Assembly: GCA_964499865.1 (NCBI GenBank)
Contig: CAZCPY010000019.1
Span: 1 to 32,783 of the forward strand
Origin: JANOGU01 sp964499865
GTDB taxonomy: Bacteria; Pseudomonadota; Alphaproteobacteria; Rhodobacterales; Rhodobacteraceae
Length of the DNA stretch: 32,783 nucleotides
Direction: 5' to 3'
Part shown: one piece after another, positions 13,767 to 22,872 of the stretch
Numbering within the stretch: position 1 is the first letter of the stretch
How the letters are laid out: each line of letters opens with the position of its first letter
Translations under genes and position numbers: made by a program
Notes under the pieces: model-generated
What the model was told of the DNA's origin: nothing
What the model saw: the letters and a program-made list of their open reading frames with translations, nothing else
The model's database searches: none

Positions 13767-15103
13767 TGGACGGCTCCTGGATCGCGCTGTTCATGTTCCT
13801 GTCGATGCTGATGCTGCTGGTCACCGGCCAGCGCATGTTCGGCGTCATCGGCGTGGTGGCGGTGGTCGCGGCGCTGCTCTTGTGGGGCGACCGCGGCGGC
13901 TACGACCTGGCCTTCGCGCAGACGCTCAAGGTCATGGGGTGGTTCCCGCTGCTGACGCTGCCGATGTTCGTCTTCATGGGCTACGTCATGGCCGAGACGC
14001 GGCTGGCCGACGACCTCTACCGGATGTTCCACGTCTGGTTCGGGCCGGTGCCCGGCGGGCTGGCGGTCGGCACCGTGCTGCTGATGGTCCTGATCTCGGC
14101 GATGAACGGCCTCTCGGTCGCGGGCATGGCCATCGGCTGCACCATCGCCCTGCCCGAGATGCTGAAGCGCGGCTACGACAAGCGGCTGGTGATCGGCGTC
14201 ATCCAGGGCGGATCCTCGCTCGGGATCCTGATCCCGCCCTCGGTGGTGCTGGTGCTCTATGCGCTGATCGCCCGCCAGCCGGTCACCGACCTCTGGCTGG
14301 CGGGCATCCTGCCCGGCCTGCTGATGGCCGCGATGTTCGCGGCCTATGCCCTGGTCGTCGCGGGCCTCGACCCCGCCAAGGGGCCCCCGCTGCCGGCGGA
14401 GGAACGCGCCCTCGTCAGCCGGGGCGAAAAGCTGCGGCTGCTCACCGCGGGCCTCATGCCGCTGTCCATCTTCGCGGTGATGATGCTGCCTTTCCTCTAC
14501 GGCTATGTGCGTCTTGTCGAAAGTTCGGTCATCGGCGCGGCGGCCGCGGTCCTCGTGGCGGCGCTGAAGGGCCGCCTTTCCCGGGCGCTGATCGAGACCT
14601 GCACGAAGAACACCCTGCTGATCTCCTGCATGTTCCTGTGGATCATCCTCGCCGCGCTGGCCTTCGGCGCCGTCTTCGACGGCCTGCGCGCGGTCGAGGC
14701 GGTGGAGTTCCTGTTCACCGAACAGATGGGCCTTTCCCCCTGGACGATCCTGATCCTGATGCAGGCGTCGTTCCTGGTCATGGGCATGTTCCTCGACGAC
14801 ACCGCCATGCTGGTGATCGTCGCGCCGCTTTACGTCCCCCTCGTCGGGCAACTCGACCTCGGCGTGGAAAACCCGCTGGTCTGGTACGGCGTCCTCTATA
14901 CGATCACCTGCCAGATCGCCTACCTGACGCCGCCCTTCGGCTATAACCTGTTCCTGATGCGGGCGATGGCGGGCGACCGGGTCAGCCTGGCGGAGATTTA
15001 CGTTGCGATCATCCCCATTGTTCTGGTGATGATCGCGACCCTGGGCATCCTGATGGTCTTCCCCGAGATCGCCACCTGGCTGCCCGCGCAGTTCGCGAAG
15101 TAA
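13766..15103 (+). CDS. TRAP transporter large permease (DctM family), system 2
   Basis: A 445-residue protein with about a dozen membrane segments. Family features are FPLLTLPMFVFMGYVMAETRLADDLY, the MNGLSVAGMAIGCTIALPEML loop, GSSLGILIPPSVVLVLYAL, the GMFLDDTAMLVIVAPLYVPL segment and YLTPPFGYNLFLMRA. FLDD and the LTPPFG motif place it in the DctM group linked with TakP-like binding proteins. The start overlaps the dctQ stop. It ends with TAA 37 bases before the binding-protein gene. Relative to system 1 it is a distant paralogue, so the two systems did not arise by recent duplication in place. Confidence 0.92.
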   Translation: MDGSWIALFMFLSMLMLLVTGQRMFGVIGVVAVVAALLLWGDRGGYDLAFAQTLKVMGWFPLLTLPMFVFMGYVMAETRLADDLYRMFHVWFGPVPGGLAVGTVLLMVLISAMNGLSVAGMAIGCTIALPEMLKRGYDKRLVIGVIQGGSSLGILIPPSVVLVLYALIARQPVTDLWLAGILPGLLMAAMFAAYALVVAGLDPAKGPPLPAEERALVSRGEKLRLLTAGLMPLSIFAVMMLPFLYGYVRLVESSVIGAAAAVLVAALKGRLSRALIETCTKNTLLISCMFLWIILAALAFGAVFDGLRAVEAVEFLFTEQMGLSPWTILILMQASFLVMGMFLDDTAMLVIVAPLYVPLVGQLDLGVENPLVWYGVLYTITCQIAYLTPPFGYNLFLMRAMAGDRVSLAEIYVAIIPIVLVMIATLGILMVFPEIATWLPAQFAK

Positions 15104-15140
15104 CGGGGCCGCAAGACGCCCCCCAACACGGAGGACGACC

Positions 15141-16178
15141 ATGACCACCAGACGCAAGCTCCTCGCCACCGGCCTTCTGGGCACCGGCGCCGCCCTCGCC
15201 GCCCCGGCCGTGGTGACCGCGCAAAGCCCGATCAAGTGGCGGCTGCAGACCTACGCCGGATCCACCCTGGGCGAGTTCGTGGTGAAACCCGCCATCGACA
15301 TGTTCAACACCATCGCCGCCGGGCAGATGGAGATCGAGCTGTACTACGCCGACCAGATCGTGCCGACGGGCGAGCTGTTCCAGGCGCTGCAGCGCGGCAC
15401 CATCGACGCCGTGCAGTCGGACGACGACTCGATGGCGTCGCCGACCGAGGTGACGGTGTTCGGCGGCTATTTCCCGCTCGGCCTGCGCTATTCGCTCGAC
15501 GTGCCGGTGCTGTTCAACCAGTTCGGGCTCGATGCGATCTGGAAGGAGGAATACGCCAAGGTCGGCGTGCAGCACATCTCGGCCGGGTCCTGGGATCCCT
15601 GCCACTTCGCCACCAAGGACCCGATCAACAGCCTGGCCGACCTGAACGGCAAGCGCATCTTCACCTTCCCCACCGCGGGCCGGTTCCTGGCGCAGTTCGG
15701 CGTGGTGCCGGTGAACGTGCCCTACGGCGATGCCGAAATGGCGGTGCAGACGGGCGAGATCGACGGCATCGCCTGGTCGGGGATCACCGAGGTGATGACG
15801 GTGGGCTGGTCGAACGTGACCAACTACTTCCTCACCAACAACATCTCGGGCGCCTGGATCGGCCATTTCTTCGCCAACCAGGAGCGCTGGAACGAGCTTC
15901 CCGGCAACCTCAAGACCCTGTTCCAGGTCTGCTGCGAACAGTCGCACTACTACCGCCAGCACTGGTACTGGGGCGGCGAGGCGAACCTGCGGGTGAACGG
16001 CGGCAAGCTGCAGCTGACCACCATCCCCGACGCCGAATGGGCGACGGTCGAGACGGCGGCGGCCAAGTTCTGGGACGAGATCGCGGCCGAAAGCGAGACC
16101 AAGGCCAGGATCGTCGGCATCATCAAGGCCTACAACGACCTGATGTCCAAGGCCGGGCGGCCCTATCGCTACAGCTGA
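15141..16178 (+). CDS. TRAP transporter substrate-binding protein (TakP-like), system 2, Tat-type signal
   Basis: A 345-residue periplasmic protein. The N-terminus TTRRKLLATGLLGTG followed by APAVVTA-Q is a twin-arginine (Tat) type signal, so it may fold before export. The mature part follows the TakP pattern: IKWRLQTYAG, ADQIVPTGELFQALQRGTIDA, ADLNGKRIFTFPTAGRFLAQFGVVPV, GEIDGIAWSG, and a CHAAD-like region with YYRQHWYWGGEANLR. TakP of Rhodobacter binds 2-oxo acids with Na+. The usual Arg position of the KMR motif reads KRIFTF here, which suggests a shifted ligand preference. GGAGG precedes the ATG. The substrate is unknown; an oxo-acid or lactate-like ligand is the family default. Confidence 0.88.
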   Translation: MTTRRKLLATGLLGTGAALAAPAVVTAQSPIKWRLQTYAGSTLGEFVVKPAIDMFNTIAAGQMEIELYYADQIVPTGELFQALQRGTIDAVQSDDDSMASPTEVTVFGGYFPLGLRYSLDVPVLFNQFGLDAIWKEEYAKVGVQHISAGSWDPCHFATKDPINSLADLNGKRIFTFPTAGRFLAQFGVVPVNVPYGDAEMAVQTGEIDGIAWSGITEVMTVGWSNVTNYFLTNNISGAWIGHFFANQERWNELPGNLKTLFQVCCEQSHYYRQHWYWGGEANLRVNGGKLQLTTIPDAEWATVETAAAKFWDEIAAESETKARIVGIIKAYNDLMSKAGRPYRYS

Positions 16179-16217
16179 CCATCAGGCGGCGGCGGCGCCT
16201 TGCCCCCGCCGCGATGC

Positions 16218-16245
16218 GCGGCCCGGCGCGGATGCGCCGGGCCGC
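16218..16245 (+). terminator. Strong hairpin ending the second TRAP operon
   Basis: GCGGCCCGGCGC (16218-16229) pairs perfectly over 12 bases with GCGCCGGGCCGC (16234-16245) around the loop GGAT. It lies 40 bases past the dctP stop and 74 bases before lptF. No T-run follows. The best reading is the end of the TRAP transcript. Confidence 0.65.
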
Positions 16246-16318
16246 GGCACGCCCGGGGCATTCCCGGCGGCCGGCTTCTGGTCTAGGGTCCGCGCGTTGC
16301 GTGGCGGAGGCCGCTCGG

Positions 16319-17440
16319 GTGGCACGGTTCGACCGTTATCTGTTTGGCGAATACCTGCGGGTCTTCGGGTTCTTCTCGCTGATCCTGGTGCTGGTCTACT
16401 GGGTCAACCGCGCGGTCGGCCTGTTCGACCGGCTGATCGGCGATGGCCAGTCGGCGCTGGTGTTCCTGGAATTCTCGCTGCTGGCGATCCCGGGCGTGGT
16501 GCGCGTGGTGCTGCCCGTGGCGGCCTTCGCCGCCGCCGTCTACGTCACCAACCGCCTGTCGCAGGACAACGAGCTGACGGTCATGCAGGCCACGGGCTTT
16601 TCCGGCCTGCGCCTGGCGCGGCCCGCGATCTACTTCGGGATCGTGGTCACCGGGCTGATGCTGGTGCTGACCAACGCCATCGTGCCCGCCAGCCGCACCC
16701 TGCTGGAGGAACGCCAGGCCGAGATCGGCGCCAACGTCACCGCCCAGATCCTGCGCGACGGCCAGTTCATTCACCCGACCGATGGCCTGACCTTCTACAT
16801 CCGCGAGATCAGCGACCGGGGCGAGCTGCTCGACATCTTCCTCGCCGACGACCGCGCCAAGGGGTCGCGCACGGCCTACGTCGCGCGCCGCGCGCTGCTG
16901 GTGCGCGACGGGCCCGGTGCGAAGCTGCTGATGTTCGACGGCATGGCGCAGAGCCTTGACCGCAAAAGCGGTCGGCTGGCGGTCACCCATTTCACCGACT
17001 TCGCCTATGACCTGTCGGGCCTGATCGGCACCGGCAGCCGCGGCAAGCTGACCCTGGACGAACTTTCCACGCGCCAGCTTCTGGCGCCCTCCGCCGCGCT
17101 GATGGCGGTGATGGACAAGCCGCGCGAGGTGTTCCTGACCGAGGGCCACCAGCGCCTGGCCGAGCCCTTCCTGGGCCTCGCCGCCGCGCTGATCGGTTTT
17201 GCCGCGCTGCTTCTGGGCGGGTTCAGCCGGTTCGGGCTGTGGCGGCAGATGCTGGGCGCGGTGGTGGCGATCATCCTGGTGCAGATGGTCAACAACGCGG
17301 CCCTCGGCGCCAGCCTGCGCACGCCCGGCGCCTGGGCGCTGTGCTATGTCGCCCCCGCCTTCGGGGTCGCCCTCGGCCTTGTGCTGCTGCTGGTCGGCCA
17401 GCGCAGCCGCCGCATCGCGCGCGCGGCGGTGGCGGCATGA
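16319..17440 (+). CDS. lptF: LPS export system permease LptF
   Basis: A 373-residue inner-membrane protein of the LptF/LptG (YjgP/YjgQ) family. LptF and LptG form the permease pair of the LptB2FG transporter, which pulls lipopolysaccharide from the inner membrane and pushes it along the periplasmic bridge. Three N-terminal membrane segments (residues about 10-120, with FDRYLFGEYLRVF and NRLSQDNELTVMQATGFS) and three C-terminal ones flank a periplasmic beta-jellyroll domain. The GTG at 16319 has GGAGG nine bases ahead; an in-frame GTG at 16301 is the alternative. Its stop overlaps lptG by four bases (ATGA). It is first in the lptFG-lptD-surA-pdxA-rsmA block. Confidence 0.92.
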   Translation: MARFDRYLFGEYLRVFGFFSLILVLVYWVNRAVGLFDRLIGDGQSALVFLEFSLLAIPGVVRVVLPVAAFAAAVYVTNRLSQDNELTVMQATGFSGLRLARPAIYFGIVVTGLMLVLTNAIVPASRTLLEERQAEIGANVTAQILRDGQFIHPTDGLTFYIREISDRGELLDIFLADDRAKGSRTAYVARRALLVRDGPGAKLLMFDGMAQSLDRKSGRLAVTHFTDFAYDLSGLIGTGSRGKLTLDELSTRQLLAPSAALMAVMDKPREVFLTEGHQRLAEPFLGLAAALIGFAALLLGGFSRFGLWRQMLGAVVAIILVQMVNNAALGASLRTPGAWALCYVAPAFGVALGLVLLLVGQRSRRIARAAVAA

Positions 17441-18531
17441 CGCTGGGCCTGTATATCGCGCGGCGCTTCCTGCGCTCGGTCGGGATCGTGTTCCTGATCT
17501 TCCTCGGCATGATGCTGCTGATCGACATGGTCGAACACCTGCGCCGCTTCGGCGGACAGGGCCTGTCGCTGGCGGGTGCGGCGCAGCTTGCGGCGCTGAA
17601 CGTGCCCGCAAGCCTCTACCGCATCCTGCCGCTGATCGTGATCTTCGGCGCCATCACGATGTTCCTCGGCCTTGCCCGGTCCTCCGAGCTTGTCGTGATC
17701 CGCGCCGCCGGGCGATCCGGCCTGCGCTTCCTCGTGGCGCCGGTGGCGGCCGCGCTGGCGCTGGGGGCGCTGGCGGTCGCCGTGCTGAACCCCCTGGTCG
17801 CCAGCACCAGCCGCGAATTCGGCGAAGCCTTCGCACGCCAGGCGCGGGGCAGCGAAAGCGTGCTGTCGATCTCGGCCAGCGGGCTGTGGCTGCGGCAGGG
17901 CGGCGCCGACGGGCAGACGGTGATCCAGGCCGCCCGCGCCGACGGCGACGGCACGCGGCTTTACGGCGCGACCTTCCTGACCTTCGCCCCGGACGGCACG
18001 CCGCTCAAGCGCATCGAGGCGGACGAGGCACTGCTGGTGCGCGGCGCCTGGGACCTGACGGACGCCAAGCTCTGGGACCTGACCGCACCGAACCCCGAGG
18101 CCGCCGCGCGCACCGAGGACAGGGCCCGCCTGCCGTCGGACCTGACCGCCGCGCGCATCCGCGACAGCTTCGGCGACCCCGCCTCGATCCCGATCTGGGA
18201 TCTGCCCGGCTACATCGACCGGATCGAGGCCGCGGGATTTTCCGCCCGCGCGCACCGGGTCTGGCTGCAGATGGAACTGGCCCTGCCGCTGCTGCTGTCG
18301 TCGATGGTGCTGGTTGCGGCGGGCTTCACCATGCGGCATGTCCGGGCCGGGCGGACGGGCGTGCTCGTGCTGTTCGCCATCCTTGGGGGCTTTGCTATCT
18401 TCTTTCTGAGGAACTTCGCGCAAGTGCTTGGCGAAAACGGGCAAATCCCGGTGGTGCTGGCGGCGTGGGGGCCGCCCGTCGCGGCGTTCCTGCTGTCGCT
18501 CGGCCTGCTTCTGCACGTCGAGGACGGCTGA
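17437..18531 (+). CDS. lptG: LPS export system permease LptG
   Basis: A 364-residue partner of LptF with the same plan: N-terminal membrane segments (TLGLYIARRFLRSVGIVFLIF), the cytoplasmic coupling stretch LARSSELVVIRAAGRSGLRF, a periplasmic jellyroll domain, and C-terminal segments including MVLVAAGFTMRHVRAGRTG and IFFLRNFAQVLGENGQIP. The ATG at 17437 overlaps the lptF stop by four bases, and its own stop overlaps the lptD start by one base, which suggests translational coupling along the set. Length and motifs are ordinary for alphaproteobacterial LptG. No lptB, lptA or lptC gene occurs in the window. Confidence 0.92.
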   Translation: MTLGLYIARRFLRSVGIVFLIFLGMMLLIDMVEHLRRFGGQGLSLAGAAQLAALNVPASLYRILPLIVIFGAITMFLGLARSSELVVIRAAGRSGLRFLVAPVAAALALGALAVAVLNPLVASTSREFGEAFARQARGSESVLSISASGLWLRQGGADGQTVIQAARADGDGTRLYGATFLTFAPDGTPLKRIEADEALLVRGAWDLTDAKLWDLTAPNPEAAARTEDRARLPSDLTAARIRDSFGDPASIPIWDLPGYIDRIEAAGFSARAHRVWLQMELALPLLLSSMVLVAAGFTMRHVRAGRTGVLVLFAILGGFAIFFLRNFAQVLGENGQIPVVLAAWGPPVAAFLLSLGLLLHVEDG

Positions 18532-20660
18532 TGCTGCGGCTGCTTGCCCTGCTGCTGCTGGTGCTGCTCGCCCTGCCCGCCGCGGCGCAGGAGCGCGCGA
18601 CGCTGGTCGCCGACCGGGTGCAGATCGCGGGCGACGACCGGCTGATCGCGGACGGCGCGGTTGAGGTCCTCTACCAGGGCCGCCGCCTGCGCGCCTCGCG
18701 CATCGTCTATGACCGCCGGGCCGACAGCCTGCTGATCGAAGGCCCGATCGTGCTGACCGACGGCACCGGCACGACCATCCTGGCCGACCAGGCGCAGATG
18801 TCGGCCGACCTGACGGACGGCATCCTGACCTCGGCCCGCGTCATGCTGGACCAGCAGTTGCAGCTTGCGGCCTCCGAGGTGATGCGGATCGGCGGGCGCT
18901 ACACGCGCCTCGGCAGCACCGTCGCCTCGTCCTGCAAGATCTGTGCGGGCAGTTCCATACCGCTGTGGGAAATCCGCGCCAGCAGCGTGGTGCACGACCA
19001 GGTGGAACGGCAGATCTACTTCGACAACGCGCAGCTCCGGCTGGCGGGCGTGCCGGTCTTCTGGGTGCCCCGCCTGCGCATGCCCGACCCTACCCGGACC
19101 CGGGCGACCGGCTTCCTGATCCCCACCCTGCGCACCACCTCGGGCCTGGGGACGGGGCTGAAGGTGCCCTATTTCATCGCGCTGGGCCCCAGCCGCGACC
19201 TGACGGTGACGCCCTACGTCACCACCAGGGGCGGCCGCACCGTGGAACTGCGCTATCGCCAGGCCTTTGCCACCGGCACGATCGAGATCGACGGCGCCGT
19301 CTCGCGCGACCGGATCCGGCCGGGCGAGGTGCGGCTCTACGGGCTTGCCACCGGCGCCTTCACCCTGCCCCGCGACTTCCGCCTGACCTTCCGGGCCGAG
19401 ACCGCCTCGGACCCCGGCTACCTGCGCGACTACGGCCTGGGCGACCGCGACCGGCTGACCGGCGACGTCACGATCAGCCGCATCCGGCGCGACGAATTCA
19501 TCCTGGCCCGCCTGCGCCATGTCGAAAGCCTGCGCGCGGGCGAGGTCAACAGCCGCCTTCCCTCGCTGATCGGCGACCTGACCTGGCAGCGCCGGCTGGA
19601 CCCGCCGGTGATCGGCGGCGTCGCCACGCTGACCTTCCAGACCCACGCGCACCGGCGCGCCTCCGACGTCGCCACCGACAGCGACGGCGACGGCATCTCC
19701 GACGGCCGCGACACGGTGCGGGCCAGCGCGGGGCTGGACTGGCGGCGCGACGTGATCCTCGGGCCGGGCATCCTGGCCGCGGGGCTGGCCTCGGTCCGGG
19801 CCGATGCCTATGACATCGGGCAGGACGCGGCGGCGGGCGGGCGGACGACGCGGGTGACGGGGGGCCTCGGGGCAGAACTGCGCTGGCCCTTCACCCGCAC
19901 CACCGCGCGCGGCGCGTCGCAGGTGATCGAGCCCGTGGTGCAGCTGATCTGGGCGCCGTCCTCGGTCCGCGAGGTGCCCAACGAGGACAGCGCGCTGGCC
20001 GAATTCGACGAGGGCAGCCTCTTCGCCCTGAACCGCCTGCCGGGATCGGACGCGGTGGAGCGCGGGGCAAGGGCGAACGTCGGCATCGCCTTCACCCACA
20101 TGGCGCCCGCGGGCTGGACGCTGGGCGTCACCCTCGGCCGCGTCTTCCGCGACCGGCCCTCCGCCGCCTTCAGCTCCGCCTCGGGCCTGTCGGGGGGCAC
20201 CTCGGACTGGCTGGCGGCGATGCAGTGGACGGGCCCGGGCCTGGCGCTGACCAACCGGCTGGTGTTCGACCGCGACCTCGGGCTGACCAAGGGCGAGCTG
20301 CGCCTCGACCTCGACCGCGACCGCTACGGCCTCGCGGGCAGCTTCGTCTGGATGCAGGCCGATGCCGCCGAAGGGCGCGACCGCGACGTGCGCGAGATCC
20401 TGCTCGACGCCCGCTATGACCTCACGCCCAACTGGACGGGCCAGCTGACCACGCGCTTCGACGCCGTGGCCGACCGGGCCGAAAGCGCGGGGCTCAAGTT
20501 CGCCTACCGCAGCGAGTGCATGGCGGTCGATCTTTCCCTCTCGCGTCGGTTCACATCCTCGACTAGTGTGCGGCCGACCACGGACGTGGGGCTGTCGGTG
20601 CAGCTTCTGGGCTTTGGCGGCAGCGCCCGTCCCGGCCCGGCACGGGGCTGCGGCGGCTGA
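18531..20660 (+). CDS. lptD: LPS-assembly protein LptD
   Basis: A 709-residue outer-membrane protein that inserts lipopolysaccharide into the outer leaflet together with the lipoprotein LptE. A Sec signal peptide ends at about residue 20 (LPAAAQ). The N-terminal OstA/LptA-like beta-jellyroll (LVADRVQIAGDDRLIADGAVEVLYQGRRLRA) is followed by the beta-barrel. Cysteines at 135 and 138 (SSCKICAG) and at 663 and 707 could form the inter-domain disulfides that LptD needs. Residues 383-394 hold a DxDxDGxxD calcium-loop-like motif in a predicted barrel loop. The start overlaps the lptG stop (TGATG). SurA, its known folding chaperone, is encoded 27 bases downstream. Confidence 0.93.
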   Translation: MLRLLALLLLVLLALPAAAQERATLVADRVQIAGDDRLIADGAVEVLYQGRRLRASRIVYDRRADSLLIEGPIVLTDGTGTTILADQAQMSADLTDGILTSARVMLDQQLQLAASEVMRIGGRYTRLGSTVASSCKICAGSSIPLWEIRASSVVHDQVERQIYFDNAQLRLAGVPVFWVPRLRMPDPTRTRATGFLIPTLRTTSGLGTGLKVPYFIALGPSRDLTVTPYVTTRGGRTVELRYRQAFATGTIEIDGAVSRDRIRPGEVRLYGLATGAFTLPRDFRLTFRAETASDPGYLRDYGLGDRDRLTGDVTISRIRRDEFILARLRHVESLRAGEVNSRLPSLIGDLTWQRRLDPPVIGGVATLTFQTHAHRRASDVATDSDGDGISDGRDTVRASAGLDWRRDVILGPGILAAGLASVRADAYDIGQDAAAGGRTTRVTGGLGAELRWPFTRTTARGASQVIEPVVQLIWAPSSVREVPNEDSALAEFDEGSLFALNRLPGSDAVERGARANVGIAFTHMAPAGWTLGVTLGRVFRDRPSAAFSSASGLSGGTSDWLAAMQWTGPGLALTNRLVFDRDLGLTKGELRLDLDRDRYGLAGSFVWMQADAAEGRDRDVREILLDARYDLTPNWTGQLTTRFDAVADRAESAGLKFAYRSECMAVDLSLSRRFTSSTSVRPTTDVGLSVQLLGFGGSARPGPARGCGG

Positions 20661-20687
20661 CCACCAGACAAGAGCAGACCTTCCCCG

Positions 20688-21923
20688 ATGATGCTTCGCC
20701 TTCTCTCCATCCTTGCCCTGCTGGTGGCCGTTCCGCAGCCCTCCCCGGCGCAGGACGGCATGTTCGCCCCCCGCATCGTCGTCAACGGCCGGGCGATCAC
20801 GCAGTACGAATACGACCAGCGCTACCTGATGCTGCAACTGTTCCGCGTGCCCGGCGACATCGAGCAGGAGGCCACCACCGGCCTGATCGACGACCGCATC
20901 CGCATGGCCGCGGGCAAGTCGCTGGGACTGTCCGTCACGGCCGAGGGGCTCCAGGCCGGAATGGAGGAGTTCGCCAGCCGCGCCAACCTGTCGGCAGAGG
21001 CGTTCCTGAAGGCCCTGGGCGAGGCCGGCGTGGCGCCCGAGACCTTCCGCGACTTCGTCGAGGCGGGCCTGCTGTGGCGCGAGGTGGTGCGCGTACGCTT
21101 CGTGGGCCGCGTGACGATTTCCGACCGCGAGATCGACCGCGCGATTGCCGCCACCACGCAGTCGGCCAATGTGCGCGTGCTCTTGTCGGAAATCATCCTG
21201 CCCGCCCCCCCGGGCGGCGAAAGCGCGGCGATGGCGCTGGCGCGGCGGCTGAAGGGCGAGATCACCACCGAAGGCGCCTTCGCCGCCGCCGCCCGCAGCC
21301 GGTCGGCCTCGCCTTCGGCGGGGCGCGGCGGGCGGCTGGACTGGACCCCGCTTGCCGACCTGCCCGCCGTGCTGGCGCCCGTCGTGCTGGGCCTGGCCCC
21401 GGGCGAGGTGTCGGACCCGATCCAGTTGCCCAATGCCGTCGCCCTGTTCCAGCTGCGCGCCATCGAGGAAGGCGCGCCGGTCGAGGCGCAGACGACACAG
21501 CTCGACTATGCGGTCGCGGTGCTGACCTATGCCGCCGACCCGGTGGCCGAGGCGCAGCGGCTGACGCTCGAGGCCGATACCTGCAACGACCTCAACGCGC
21601 TGGTCCCCGCCGCGGTGCCCGAGGCCGGCCTGCGGCGCGAGGTGCAGCCGATCGGCGGGGTGCCGGGCGACATCGCGCTGGAACTGGCGCGGCTGGACCC
21701 CGGCGAAGGCGCGCCGATGCTGCGGTCGGGCACGCCGGTCTGGGTGATGCTGTGCGCGCGCCTGCCGCTTCTGGAAACCCCCGTCGACCGCAACGCGATG
21801 CGCGAGAACCTGCTGAACCAGCGGCTTTCGGCGCTGGCCGACGGGTTCCTGGAAGAACTGCGCGCCGATGCGATCATCTCCGAGCCGGGCCTCGCGCTGC
21901 CGTCCGAAGATGCGGGCAACTGA
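20688..21923 (+). CDS. surA: SurA-like periplasmic chaperone / peptidyl-prolyl isomerase
   Basis: A 411-residue periplasmic protein. The signal peptide ends at about residue 22 (PSPAQ-DG). The N-terminal SurA chaperone region contains the signature RIVVNGRAITQYEYDQR, followed by helices and DRIRMAAGKSLGLSV. A parvulin-type PPIase domain follows (VRVLLSEIILPAP, GRGGRLDWTPLADLP, LAPGEVSDPIQLPNAVALFQL). SurA carries unfolded outer-membrane proteins, including LptD, across the periplasm. The position directly after lptD is conserved in this bacterial group. It ends 14 bases inside pdxA. No strong Shine-Dalgarno sequence is visible; a second ATG follows directly at 20691. Confidence 0.9.
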   Translation: MMLRLLSILALLVAVPQPSPAQDGMFAPRIVVNGRAITQYEYDQRYLMLQLFRVPGDIEQEATTGLIDDRIRMAAGKSLGLSVTAEGLQAGMEEFASRANLSAEAFLKALGEAGVAPETFRDFVEAGLLWREVVRVRFVGRVTISDREIDRAIAATTQSANVRVLLSEIILPAPPGGESAAMALARRLKGEITTEGAFAAAARSRSASPSAGRGGRLDWTPLADLPAVLAPVVLGLAPGEVSDPIQLPNAVALFQLRAIEEGAPVEAQTTQLDYAVAVLTYAADPVAEAQRLTLEADTCNDLNALVPAAVPEAGLRREVQPIGGVPGDIALELARLDPGEGAPMLRSGTPVWVMLCARLPLLETPVDRNAMRENLLNQRLSALADGFLEELRADAIISEPGLALPSEDAGN

Positions 21924-22872
21924 CCGCCCGCCGCTGGTCGTCAGCAGCGGCGAACCGGCGGGCATCGGGCCGGAACTGGCGGTCAAGGCGCGCGCCGCGG
22001 GCGCCGTCTTCGCCTGGATCGGCGACCCCCGCCACCTGCCCCGCGGCACCCGCCTGACCGAGATCGCGACCCCCGCGCAGGCCCGTTCGGTCCGCCCCGA
22101 CCGCCTGCCGGTCCTGCCGCTCGACGCGGGCCCCGCCCCCGCGCCCGGCCGCCCCGACCCCGCCCTTGCCGCGGGCGTGGTCGCCGCCATCGAGACCGGC
22201 GTGCGGCTGGTGCAGTCCGGCGCGGCGTCCGGCATCGTCACCCTGCCGATCCACAAGAAGGCGCTGATCGACGGGGCGGGCTTTGCCTTTCCGGGCCATA
22301 CCGAGTTTCTCGCGCACCTCGGGGGCGTGCCGCGCGCCGTGATGATGCTCGCGGGCCGCGGCTTGCGCGTGGTGCCTGCCACGATCCACATTCCCCTGTC
22401 CCAGGTGCCCGCCCGCCTGACGCCCGCCCTGCTGGAGGACACCCTTCGCCTGACCGCCGCGGGCCTCGGCCGCCACTTCCGCCTTGCAGACCCGCGGCTG
22501 GCGGTGGCCGGGCTGAACCCCCATGCGGGCGAGGGCGGCGCCCTGGGGCACGAGGAGGCGGAGGTCATCGCGCCCCTGCTGGACCGCCTGCGCGCCGAGG
22601 GGATACGCCTGACCGGCCCGCATTCCGCCGACACGATGTTCCACCCCGCCGCCCGGCGCGGCTATGACGCGGCGGTCTGCATGTATCACGACCAGGCGCT
22701 GATCCCGCTCAAGACGCTCGACTTCGCGGGCGGGGTCAACGTGACGCTGGGCCTGCCCTTCGTGCGCACCTCGCCCGACCACGGCACCGCCTTCGACATC
22801 GCGGGCCGCGGCCTGGCCGATGTGACGAGCACGCTGGCCGCGCTGCGGATGGCGGAACGGATGGCGCGCTGA
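21910..22872 (+). CDS. pdxA: 4-hydroxythreonine-4-phosphate dehydrogenase PdxA
   Basis: A 320-residue cytoplasmic enzyme of pyridoxal 5'-phosphate synthesis by the DXP-dependent route. It oxidises 4-phosphohydroxy-L-threonine with NAD+. Motifs are SSGEPAGIGPELAVKA, TLPIHKKAL, FPGHTEFLA, and metal ligands His160 (ATIHIPL), His205 (GLNPHAGEGG) and His260 (CMYHDQALIPLK). They sit six residues before the E. coli positions as I recall them (166, 211, 266). The C-terminal FVRTSPDHGTAFDIAG is complete. The ATG at 21910 lies inside surA; an earlier in-frame start at 21868 has no family character. The stop overlaps the rsmA start. The grouping surA-pdxA-rsmA is widespread in proteobacteria. Confidence 0.94.
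   Translation: MRATDRPPLVVSSGEPAGIGPELAVKARAAGAVFAWIGDPRHLPRGTRLTEIATPAQARSVRPDRLPVLPLDAGPAPAPGRPDPALAAGVVAAIETGVRLVQSGAASGIVTLPIHKKALIDGAGFAFPGHTEFLAHLGGVPRAVMMLAGRGLRVVPATIHIPLSQVPARLTPALLEDTLRLTAAGLGRHFRLADPRLAVAGLNPHAGEGGALGHEEAEVIAPLLDRLRAEGIRLTGPHSADTMFHPAARRGYDAAVCMYHDQALIPLKTLDFAGGVNVTLGLPFVRTSPDHGTAFDIAGRGLADVTSTLAALRMAERMAR

Noticed and set aside
18210..22634. Very long open frame on the minus strand opposite lptG, lptD, surA and pdxA
   Set aside because: GC-rich DNA gives long antisense frames. The translation is low-complexity Arg/Gly/Pro-rich with no family motifs, while the plus strand holds four recognisable genes.
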